From an uncultured Megamonas sp. (GTDB lineage: Bacteria; Bacillota; Negativicutes; Selenomonadales; Selenomonadaceae), in assembly GCA_900554895.1 (NCBI GenBank), contig USIX01000124.1, forward strand, positions 1 to 6,660: a stretch of DNA of 6,660 bases, written 5' to 3'. Below are positions 1 through 6,229 of this stretch, piece by piece. Made by a program: the position numbers and the translations under genes. The first letter of the stretch is position 1, and every line of letters starts with the position of its first letter. The notes beneath the pieces are model-generated. The model ran no database searches. It was not told where the DNA came from and saw only the letters and a program-made list of their open reading frames with translations.

Positions 1-53
1 CTCGGGACACCCTGATTAAAAGTCAGGTGCTCTGCCAACTGAGCTAGTGAACC
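1..53 (-). tRNA. tRNA-Lys (anticodon UUU), 3' part cut by window edge
   Basis: This is the 5' portion of a lysine tRNA gene, covering canonical positions 1 to 53. Read on the minus strand, the acceptor 5' strand is GGTTCAC, followed by the conserved TA at positions 8-9. The D stem GCTC/GAGC encloses the loop AGTTGGCA. The anticodon stem CCTGA/TCAGG encloses the loop CTTTTAA, giving anticodon TTT at window positions 18-20. A variable loop GTGTC and the first strand of the T stem, CCGAG, follow. The T loop, second T strand, acceptor 3' strand and any encoded CCA lie beyond the left edge, so acceptor pairing cannot be checked. The gene has its own strong promoter just upstream. It may lead a tRNA cluster, but that lies outside the window. 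Confidence 0.96.
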
Positions 54-60
54 ACTTGCT

Positions 61-80
61 ACGCTGTCGCTTGACAACGT
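61..80 (-). other. Hairpin in the 5' leader of the tRNA-Lys precursor
   Basis: In the minus-strand transcript, ACGTTGTC and GACAGCGT pair as an 8-bp stem (one G-U wobble) around the four-base loop AAGC. The stem begins at about the predicted transcription start (near 79-80) and ends 7 nt before the mature tRNA 5' end at 53. It would therefore occupy almost the whole leader that RNase P removes. The pairing is read directly from the sequence. A role in leader stability or RNase P access is inference. Confidence 0.5.
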
Positions 81-85
81 AGATT

Positions 86-114
86 ATTATATAGAACATT
101 TAAGAAAATGTCAA
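86..114 (-). promoter_or_regulatory. Perfect-consensus sigma-A promoter for tRNA-Lys
   Basis: On the minus strand, TTGACA (positions 109-114) and TATAAT (positions 86-91) are separated by exactly 17 bp. Both hexamers match the housekeeping consensus at all six positions. Transcription should start near position 79, about 26 nt before the mature tRNA. Such perfect promoters are typical of strongly growth-regulated stable RNA genes. AT-rich tracts just upstream could act as an UP element, annotated separately. Confidence 0.9.
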
Positions 115-115
115 C

Positions 116-151
116 ACTTTTTTATAAAAAAATTAAACTTTTTTATAAAAA
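116..151. repeat. Two-copy A/T-tract direct repeat, 21-bp period, upstream of the tRNA promoter
   Basis: The 15-mer ACTTTTTTATAAAAA occurs at 116-130 and again, identical, at 137-151, a period of 21 bp or two helical turns. Each copy holds a palindrome of the form T5-6 AT A5-6: the first is a perfect 14-bp palindrome (118-131), the second a 12-bp one (140-151). The repeats begin 2 bp upstream of the -35 hexamer, so they sit where RNA polymerase alpha-subunit C-terminal domains bind UP elements. Helically phased A tracts here would also be expected to bend DNA. The role as UP element or curved DNA is inferred from position and composition. Confidence 0.6.
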
Positions 152-177
152 TTTTTGTTTGATGGGGAAAAGCCTTG

Positions 178-2922
178 TCAAATAAGGATTTGTGCGAAGC
201 TACCCTGTTCATTTTTTTTAGCGATTAGAATTTGCTTGTCAATTTTTTCTTTCAATTCATTTACATGGGAAATAATGCCGATTAATTTTGTTTTTTCCGT
301 TAATCCGTTTAGGACTTTAATTGCCTGCGTTAGTGATTCGCTGTCTAGTGAACCGAACCCTTCATCAATGAACATGGTATCCAGATGGATACCGCCGGCG
401 GAAGACTGGATTTCATCAGCAAGTCCCAGTGCGAGCGATAAGGAGGCTTTGAAGGCTTCGCCGCCGGAAAGTGTTTTTACACTACGCAAAGTGCCGTTAT
501 AGTGGTCGATGACGTCAAGCTCCAGTCCCGTCTGAAAGCGAAGCTGTTCATTGTTTTCACACCGTTTCAGTTCGTATTGTCCCTGGCTCATCATCATTAA
601 GCGTGTATTGGCGCGGATGATGATGCGGTCGAAGTAGTGCATTTGTACATATGTTTCAAGCGATATTCTCTCTTTGCCGGATATGGAGCCGACAGCTGTA
701 TCATACAACGCTTTCATATTAGTGTAGAGTTTTTCATATTCTGCCAGTTTTTCAAGCTGTGAGGTGAGTTTGGCATGAATTTGCTCATTGTTGCTGATAC
801 GGATGTGAAGCAGCTGGATTTCTTTTGACAATATATTTTTCTTCTGAGCTAATTTTTGCTGCTGTAAGGTTATTTCGGCGAAAGTGAGCTCCTGTGGAGA
901 AATTTGCTGTTTAATAGATTTTAGGGAAGCGGTGTATTCTGTCAATATCTGTTTCAGTTTTTCAAAATCATTCTGAGTATCTGTGAGCTTTTGTTTTAAG
1001 GTAATCTGGCTTTTTTGCTGAATTTCCAGCTGTTTTTTTGCCGAATGTTCATCCGCATAAGAGAGTGTTTTTTTTAAATCGTCGATGTCCGTCTGAAGAT
1101 GGTTTATGTCTGTTTGAGATTTAGTAATGAAATTCATAAGCTCAAGCTGTTTGTTTTGCAGATTTTTTTGTTTGATATTAATCTGTTCGGCACGTAAGCC
1201 TAACTGCTCCTTCTGCTGTAATTTCATCTGAAATTCCTGTAAACTTCTTTCAAGCATATTTTTATTTTCATTTAATGTCGTTTGTTTTTGTTTGAAAGAT
1301 GTATTTAGGGTATTTTTATCATAAGTGCCGAATAGCTGTTCAGCTTGCAGAGCAATTTCCGCATTTAGATTTTTCCCTTTGCCAATCAGTTCACCTAGAA
1401 TATTGCTGGATTTATTTAATTGTTGAGTCAAAGTATCAAGCTTTATTTTCATTATTTCCAATTGTGCCTGTGTCGGGGCTTTGACGGATATTTTAGCAGG
1501 GTGCGGATGAGTCAGGGAGCCGCAAACAGGACAAGGCCGGTCAGGTTTTAAATCATTTGCTAAAATACCGGCTTGTTCAGTCAAAAAAGCATAATATTCC
1601 TGATTATATTTTTGATTTAATTGAGCATGTTCATTTTTTTGTGCAGTAAAAAATTTTTTCTGCTTTAGATATTCTGAGCTGTACTGATGATGAAGATTTA
1701 AATTATGATTTAATTTATCGAGCTGGATTTGTACCTGCTGCATTTGCTGCAAATCAGCTTTCAGCCGTTCGATTTGGGCCGGAATATCATTTAAACTGTT
1801 TAATTTTGCATTTACAGCGGCAAATTCTTTTTCTAAATCAGCGAGTTCTTGCTGAGTATCTGATAAAATCTTCTGTTTTGACTGCAAGTTTTTATTTTGA
1901 GCCTGCAAAAGCGTCTGTTTGGCTGTAATTTGTGCATATTTTGGCAGTTCATTTTGAATTTGAGCAATTTTTAAAGTCAGTTCTGGCTGTTTTTGTTCAT
2001 AATCGACTTTGACCTCGGTATATGATTTTTCTAAATCGGCCAGTCTGTTGTGATTTGAATTGAGATACTGCTGTATTTTTTCTTGCTGCTGTATCAATTT
2101 TTCCTGTCGGGTTATTTCAGCAGCAATTTGATTGCAGTCCAATATTTTCCGTTCGATTTGTTTTAGCGAATGTTGTTTTTCTTTTAAGGATTGCCTGTCT
2201 GTTGCAAGAATTTGCGTCAGATTATCTAAATGTTCGGTGGGCAGGATATTTTGTATTTTACTGTATGTTTCAGGCAGAGAAATGTTTTCAATATATTGTT
2301 TTATACTATTTTCAATTACGAAAAAATCTTTTTTCAGCAGATTGAATTTTTCTTTGAGCTTATCCTGCAGTATCTGATACGGTTTCGTATTGAAAATGCG
2401 GCGGAAAATATCACTGCGTTCTTTGGTAGTGGCATAAATTAAACGGAGAAATTCGCCCTGTGCAATCATTGCTATCTGTGTAAATTGGTTGGCGTCAAGC
2501 CCGATAAGTTCGATTACGGCATTATTTACATCTTTAATACCGGTTACAGGCTGTTTCTTATCAGGCAGAATAAGTGTAGCATTGGCTTTTTCCTTAACGA
2601 AACCTTCGCCTTTTTTTGCCGGACGCAGATATTCTGGATTGCGGCGAATGGTATATTCTTTGTGATTGTAGAGAAAAACCATTTCAATATATGTCGGTGT
2701 AGCAGCATCGGCATATTTGCTGCGCAGCATGTCTGCCGAACGGAAATTGCCGCTTGTCTGCCCGTAGAGGGCGAATGTTATGGCGTCGAATATGGTTGTT
2801 TTACCGGCGCCCGTATCGCCGGTAATCAGATACAGGCCCTTTTCACCGAGTTGACTTAAATCAAGCTGGCATACTTTGGCATACGGGCCGAATGCGGAAA
2901 TAGTAAGTTTCAGCGGTCGCAT
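178..2922 (-). CDS. sbcC: SbcC, Rad50-type ATPase subunit of the SbcCD nuclease
   Basis: This is the SMC-like ATPase partner of SbcD. The complex cleaves DNA hairpins, cruciforms and protein-blocked ends in the cytoplasm, and ATP binding at the paired heads controls nuclease access. At 914 residues it is slightly shorter than E. coli SbcC (about 1050). The N-terminal head carries Walker A GDTGAGKTT (35-43). A long Q/K/L/E-rich coiled coil follows, broken midway by the zinc hook CPVC (C464, C467) that joins two complexes. The C-terminal head has the ABC signature LSGGE (818-822), Walker B TMFIDE (849-854, catalytic E854), D-loop SLD (858-860) and switch histidine H886. All ATPase motifs are intact. 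The ATG overlaps the sbcD stop by one base, and GGGAGGG six bases upstream is a strong ribosome site. No truncation or frameshift is seen, and the identification is secure. Confidence 0.97.
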   Translation of the reverse strand: MRPLKLTISAFGPYAKVCQLDLSQLGEKGLYLITGDTGAGKTTIFDAITFALYGQTSGNFRSADMLRSKYADAATPTYIEMVFLYNHKEYTIRRNPEYLRPAKKGEGFVKEKANATLILPDKKQPVTGIKDVNNAVIELIGLDANQFTQIAMIAQGEFLRLIYATTKERSDIFRRIFNTKPYQILQDKLKEKFNLLKKDFFVIENSIKQYIENISLPETYSKIQNILPTEHLDNLTQILATDRQSLKEKQHSLKQIERKILDCNQIAAEITRQEKLIQQQEKIQQYLNSNHNRLADLEKSYTEVKVDYEQKQPELTLKIAQIQNELPKYAQITAKQTLLQAQNKNLQSKQKILSDTQQELADLEKEFAAVNAKLNSLNDIPAQIERLKADLQQMQQVQIQLDKLNHNLNLHHQYSSEYLKQKKFFTAQKNEHAQLNQKYNQEYYAFLTEQAGILANDLKPDRPCPVCGSLTHPHPAKISVKAPTQAQLEIMKIKLDTLTQQLNKSSNILGELIGKGKNLNAEIALQAEQLFGTYDKNTLNTSFKQKQTTLNENKNMLERSLQEFQMKLQQKEQLGLRAEQINIKQKNLQNKQLELMNFITKSQTDINHLQTDIDDLKKTLSYADEHSAKKQLEIQQKSQITLKQKLTDTQNDFEKLKQILTEYTASLKSIKQQISPQELTFAEITLQQQKLAQKKNILSKEIQLLHIRISNNEQIHAKLTSQLEKLAEYEKLYTNMKALYDTAVGSISGKERISLETYVQMHYFDRIIIRANTRLMMMSQGQYELKRCENNEQLRFQTGLELDVIDHYNGTLRSVKTLSGGEAFKASLSLALGLADEIQSSAGGIHLDTMFIDEGFGSLDSESLTQAIKVLNGLTEKTKLIGIISHVNELKEKIDKQILIAKKNEQGSFAQILI

Positions 2923-4055
2923 TATTTTCCCTCCCAGATTGCCGAAATTAAATCTTGTATAATTTGTGACTGTATTTCATTTAACGGCTGATTATTTTGC
3001 AGTTTGTAAAATTCGTTGAAAAGTTCCAGTGGTGCTTTGGCAGTATTTGTATCAATCGTTTCAATGTTACGGCTGGTGTGGGTACGCGTGTTGTCGTAGT
3101 TGAGCTGCATGATGTTGGGATAGATGGAACGCAGGCGGTTGACGGCGTCGGGGATATCTTCTTCATCGGTCAAGGTAGCCAGGATATAATCATTTGTATC
3201 AGTATTAATATAAGTTTGCCGACTGGTCAATTCAGCATATGTTCCTTTTATTTTGCGCATATCGTGTAATGGTTTTACAGGATATGTGTCGATATCTATC
3301 TGACCTTTGGTTTTAATATTGACGATAGTGGCGGATTTTTGCTGATTGGCTTCGGAAAAAGAATATTTCAACAAGGTGCCGCAGTAGCGGATTGTGTCGC
3401 GTAAAATAGTCTGCGGTGTATGGATATGGCCGAGAGCTACATAATCAAAAGAGTTAAATATATGGGCATCAATATTGTCAAGACCGCCGATGACGATTTC
3501 TTCCGAGTCGGAAAGAACGGCACCTGTAACGAATTGATGGGCGATTAAGATATTGCGCTCGTTTTTATTCAGCGGCAGTTTTTTTAAAACGGTTTGTACT
3601 GCTTCGGTATAGGAATTTATTTTTTCGTCCGGGAAAAATGGACGTACTGTAGCCGGTTTAATAAATGGCAGAAGATAAAAATTAATTTTGCCGTAGGCAT
3701 CATTCAGAGTAATCGGTGTAATCTGTCCATTGTATACGGGAGAGATGTAGATATTATTGTTACTGAAAATATTAGCGCCGAAGGAAAGTCGTTCCGCGCT
3801 GTCGTGATTTCCGCTGATAATAAAAACGGGCAGATTTAATTCTGCCCAAAAGTTAAGGAAATCATCAAAAAGCTGAATGGCTCCGGCGGAAGGAATTTGT
3901 TTGTCAAAGACATCGCCGGCAATGATTACAGCTTCTATATGCGTATCTTCTGCCAGCTTAAATATCTGCTGATTAATATGGTACTGGTCTTCCAGCAGAG
4001 AAAAATTGTTCAGGCGTTTGCCGAAATGAAGGTCAGAAAGATGAAGTATTTTCAT
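2922..4055 (-). CDS. sbcD: SbcD, Mre11-type nuclease subunit of the SbcCD complex
   Basis: This is the metal-dependent phosphoesterase that supplies exonuclease and hairpin endonuclease activity to SbcCD. Its 377 residues are near the usual 380-400. The calcineurin-like motifs appear in order: DLH (D8, H10), GDVFD (D48), GNHD (N83, H84, D85), the histidine of LIAHQ (H173) and GHIH (H210, H212). These are the residues expected to hold two Mn ions. A capping region and a C-terminal segment that contacts SbcC follow, ending in AIWEGK. The ATG at 4053-4055 has the Shine-Dalgarno sequence AAGGA (4064-4068) eight bases upstream. The stop shares one base with the sbcC start. The preceding gene ends 44 bp upstream with no clear terminator between, so sbcDC may be the tail of a longer operon. 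Confidence 0.97.
   Translation of the reverse strand: MKILHLSDLHFGKRLNNFSLLEDQYHINQQIFKLAEDTHIEAVIIAGDVFDKQIPSAGAIQLFDDFLNFWAELNLPVFIISGNHDSAERLSFGANIFSNNNIYISPVYNGQITPITLNDAYGKINFYLLPFIKPATVRPFFPDEKINSYTEAVQTVLKKLPLNKNERNILIAHQFVTGAVLSDSEEIVIGGLDNIDAHIFNSFDYVALGHIHTPQTILRDTIRYCGTLLKYSFSEANQQKSATIVNIKTKGQIDIDTYPVKPLHDMRKIKGTYAELTSRQTYINTDTNDYILATLTDEEDIPDAVNRLRSIYPNIMQLNYDNTRTHTSRNIETIDTNTAKAPLELFNEFYKLQNNQPLNEIQSQIIQDLISAIWEGK
2929..2935 (-). promoter_or_regulatory. Ribosome binding site of sbcC, inside the end of sbcD
   Basis: GGGAGGG lies 6 nt before the sbcC ATG and within the last codons of sbcD. With the TAATG stop-start junction this indicates coupled translation, which would help keep the two subunits in proportion. 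Confidence 0.8.
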
Positions 4056-4063
4056 AATGGTTT

Positions 4064-4068
4064 TCCTT
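4064..4068 (-). promoter_or_regulatory. Ribosome binding site of sbcD
   Basis: AAGGA followed by three more A's lies 8 nt before the sbcD ATG in the AT-rich spacer. It supports the chosen start and gives sbcD independent initiation rather than coupling to the gene before it. Confidence 0.75.
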
Positions 4069-4072
4069 ATTA

Positions 4073-4088
4073 TAATTACATAATTACA
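4073..4088. repeat. Tandem 8-bp repeat TAATTACA x2 in the spacer before sbcD
   Basis: TAATTACA occurs twice head to tail in the 44-bp gap between the PaaK-like gene and sbcD. The gap is almost entirely A/T and contains no hairpin terminator. The repeat could be a slippage product or a small protein-binding site. Nothing in the sequence decides between these. Confidence 0.45.
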
Positions 4089-4099
4089 TACAGTATATT

Positions 4100-4987
4100 T
4101 TAAATTTTGATGGCGGGGAAAGTACGTCCGCAGGAACAGATTGAATGGTCTAATGTGACAGGAATGTTTGTCTGCAGGCGAATTATCGGCATAGCATCAA
4201 AGGTTAGAGGCGTTAATACAAGCTTGCCGTCTATAATTTCTGGATAAAGATAATCGTCCTGAATGTGCAGGTGATTTTCTTCGCATGTAAAAGCGATGCC
4301 TGCAAGTCCGAAATAGCTGGACATATAGATTTTGGGAACGGTATGGCCGAGTTTGGTTTCAATTTCATCAATTACGGCTTTATTGCGGGGTGCAGTTAGC
4401 AATATGATAATTTTAGGTGGCAGAGAAGTAATGTCGATATTGATGAACTTTAATAAATTATCACTGGAAATTATAAGTGTGTTGGCATTGAATATATGTG
4501 TGATATCAATTGCAGAGTCGGGGTCATTGCAGGGAATGACTGTGGCACCGAGGGCTTCAGCGGCATAATGCAAGTCCAAAAGGTATTGTGAACTGTATTT
4601 ACCGCAGATAAGGACGGTGGAGGACTTATTTATGTCATTGCTGGCTAGAGCACGCAGGGAAATATCAATATTTCTGGCAATATCATCGGAAGTATAGCCG
4701 CGGTAAAGACCGCTGATGGTTGTATTGAGACGCATAGTTGTACTGATTGGTCCCGTAAGAAGTTCAAGCGGGTCAACGGCTTTTAATTCTTCGAGAGAAG
4801 TCAAAGGGATTTTTTTGATATCGTCAAGTTTTCTTATATCGTTGGGCGTGATATTGGCTTTAACGTATTTTTCGTGATAAAAAGAAGATTTTTCATATGC
4901 CCAGCAGAGTGTTTTGGCAAATCGTTGCCAAATAAGAGCTTTTTTCATTTCGAGCGGCATCATTTCAACTTTAGGATTAGAAATCAT
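4100..4987 (-). CDS. Truncated, degenerate phenylacetate-CoA-ligase-like protein (probable pseudoenzyme)
   Basis: This resembles the large N-terminal domain of PaaK-type adenylate-forming enzymes, which activate aryl acids with ATP and CoA. It is 295 residues against about 430. Family landmarks are YEKSSFYHEKY (31-41), IPLTSLEEL (60-68), GYTSDDI (97-103), HIQDDYLYPEIID (241-253), LVLTPLTFDAMPIIR (256-270) and CSCGRT (284-289). Catalytic positions are lost: the phosphate loop SGTTGKP reads LNTTISG (87-93), the YGxxE glutamate aligns with G230, and the ribose-binding aspartate after RxxT is replaced (T273-N274-I275). The protein stops seven residues after the CxCGRT hinge, so the small C-terminal domain is absent. 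The frame is open and well formed, with AAAGGAG 8 nt before the ATG and the radical SAM stop only 3 nt upstream, which suggests it is expressed rather than decaying. A ligand-binding or partner role for the radical SAM protein is inference. Confidence 0.8.
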   Translation of the reverse strand: MISNPKVEMMPLEMKKALIWQRFAKTLCWAYEKSSFYHEKYVKANITPNDIRKLDDIKKIPLTSLEELKAVDPLELLTGPISTTMRLNTTISGLYRGYTSDDIARNIDISLRALASNDINKSSTVLICGKYSSQYLLDLHYAAEALGATVIPCNDPDSAIDITHIFNANTLIISSDNLLKFINIDITSLPPKIIILLTAPRNKAVIDEIETKLGHTVPKIYMSSYFGLAGIAFTCEENHLHIQDDYLYPEIIDGKLVLTPLTFDAMPIIRLQTNIPVTLDHSICSCGRTFPAIKI

Positions 4988-4990
4988 AAC

Positions 4991-6229
4991 TTATTCTCCT
5001 TTTTGGTAATGACTGAAACTGCCGATAGTGATATGAGGGAATTCTTCATGCAGCTGGCGGAAAAATTCTTTCGTGCCGATTGGTTGGGTAAACGGCGGCA
5101 TGATTGCGGCAAAAGCATCCGGGTCGACGTTCAAATTGCGTATTTGTATCATGTCGACATGATTTTCGCTTAAAAAATCTTTCCATGCAACAGCTTCACT
5201 CTCACAGTCGTTAAATCCTGGGAAATACAGCATGTTCAGCGAGATGTGCACACCGTGTTCATGAGCGTAGGCAATGGATTTTTTTACATCGTCAAGCGTA
5301 TAGCTGCATCGGTAATAAGCCTGATAATTTTCCGGTACGGCGCTTATTATGCTGACGCGCATACTGTCAAGGCCGGCATCGACAATGCGTTTAATGCCGT
5401 CTGTATAACCGGCATTCGTATTGATATTGATTTGCCCCTTTGCGGTTTTTTGGCGAATTTTTTCGATGGCAGGTACGATACTGTCGGCGGCAAGTGACGG
5501 TTCTCCTTCGCAGCCCTGACCGAAGCTGATTATGGCATCAGGTGCTGTCTCCAGATGATAAATGCCGAGTTGAGCGATTTCCTTCGGCGTAGGACGGAAT
5601 TTTATGCGACTTTGCGGAGACGGACAGCATTCAGCGGGCTGGAGCGATATGCAGCCGAAGCAGTTTGCATTGCATACAGGCGAAGTCGGAATGCCGGCTT
5701 CCCAGCGGCGATAGAATAAATTCTGCGCTGTGCAGCAGTGCCAGGTCAGCGAGCAGTTACCGAGATGTTCAACCAACCTGTTGTCCGGTAAATCTTTTTG
5801 TACACGCTTAACAAGTTTGTGCAGGTTGCGCGTATTGTAATGGACAGGGTCCCATTTATCGTTTTCGTCAGTGTATGCAGCAGCAACATAAAGTTCATCT
5901 TTGTAGACGACAACTGCCGTATATCCGTACAGCGGCAGAAGAACGGCATCATCTTCTTTTTTGAATGCCGGCATGTAAAGACGTGTATAACCAGCAGGCA
6001 GGATGGCAGCAACAGCATTGCCCATAATCGGCATGATTTCATCTTCGTATCGTGCCAACGGCAGTCTGTCGGGCAGAAACATTAAATCGGCGGATTCCGG
6101 CAGAGGAATTAAATCTTCCGGCGAAAGTTCCACTATTTCTGTTCCTGTGCGGGCAAGTGCCGTAAACCCTTTCGGTGCATCCAGTATATTGCCGTTTTCA
6201 TCAGCGTACAGTGCGCGTATTTCAGCCAT
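4991..6229 (-). CDS. Radical SAM protein of unknown substrate, cysteine-rich
   Basis: A 412-residue protein with the radical SAM cluster motif CNANCFGC (C186, C190, C193), which should bind a [4Fe-4S] cluster that cleaves S-adenosylmethionine. Downstream are the SAM-binding variant GQGCEGEP (237-244, in place of GGEP), the strand INTNA (269-273), GLDSMRVSI (286-294, MoaA/PqqE-like) and IQIRNLNVDP (361-370). About 155 N-terminal residues precede the barrel and match nothing I can name. Extra cysteines flank the core: C159, C165, C166, C201, C202 and C240, perhaps for a second cluster. There is no C-terminal SPASM-type cysteine cluster. I chose ATG at 6227-6229 over GTG at 6236-6238, because AAGGTGG sits 5 nt before the ATG and overlaps the GTG. 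The ATG overlaps the pth stop by 8 nt. I recall similar proteins in anaerobic Firmicutes, but no assigned reaction. Confidence 0.88.
   Translation of the reverse strand: MAEIRALYADENGNILDAPKGFTALARTGTEIVELSPEDLIPLPESADLMFLPDRLPLARYEDEIMPIMGNAVAAILPAGYTRLYMPAFKKEDDAVLLPLYGYTAVVVYKDELYVAAAYTDENDKWDPVHYNTRNLHKLVKRVQKDLPDNRLVEHLGNCSLTWHCCTAQNLFYRRWEAGIPTSPVCNANCFGCISLQPAECCPSPQSRIKFRPTPKEIAQLGIYHLETAPDAIISFGQGCEGEPSLAADSIVPAIEKIRQKTAKGQININTNAGYTDGIKRIVDAGLDSMRVSIISAVPENYQAYYRCSYTLDDVKKSIAYAHEHGVHISLNMLYFPGFNDCESEAVAWKDFLSENHVDMIQIRNLNVDPDAFAAIMPPFTQPIGTKEFFRQLHEEFPHITIGSFSHYQKGE
4996..5002 (-). promoter_or_regulatory. Ribosome binding site of the PaaK-like gene, inside the radical SAM gene
   Basis: AAAGGAG lies in the final codons of the radical SAM gene, 8 nt before the downstream ATG. 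The junction TAA-GTT-ATG leaves only 3 nt between stop and start. This is a translational-coupling arrangement and ties the two genes functionally. Confidence 0.8.

Larger units (their letters stand above)
54..177. other. Intergenic region between sbcC and tRNA-Lys, no visible terminator
   Basis: This 124-bp region holds the tRNA-Lys promoter, its A/T-tract repeats and the leader hairpin. I see no GC-rich stem followed by a U run that would end the sbcC transcript. The only inverted repeats before the promoter are pure A/T palindromes, which would make poor intrinsic terminators. The operon mRNA may therefore end by another mechanism or run through into the tRNA. Confidence 0.6.

Noticed and set aside
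118..151. A/T palindromes as a Rho-independent terminator for sbcC
   Set aside because: Stems made only of A-U pairs with no separate U run are too weak for a normal intrinsic terminator. Their position against the -35 box suits a promoter role better.
1522..1533. CPVC motif in the middle of SbcC as an unusual metal site
   Set aside because: It is the ordinary zinc hook of Rad50/SbcC proteins, in its expected place at the turn of the coiled coil.
2485..2859. Plus-strand open frame of 124 codons opposite sbcC, and similar plus-strand frames at 155-502, 2132-2442, 2997-3269, 3594-3839 and 5798-6085
   Set aside because: All are antisense to well-recognised genes, contain no family motif, have no convincing ribosome site, and are explained by the codon usage of the minus-strand genes.
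4065..4099. TATAAT-like sequence before sbcD as a promoter
   Set aside because: There is no acceptable -35 hexamer at 16-18 bp, and the start it predicts would fall on the Shine-Dalgarno sequence. The match is expected by chance in such AT-rich DNA.
5746..6042. Minus-strand 98-codon frame inside the radical SAM gene, and a 61-codon one at 2981-3166 inside sbcD
   Set aside because: Both are out-of-frame shadows of conserved genes on the same strand, with low-complexity, motif-free translations.
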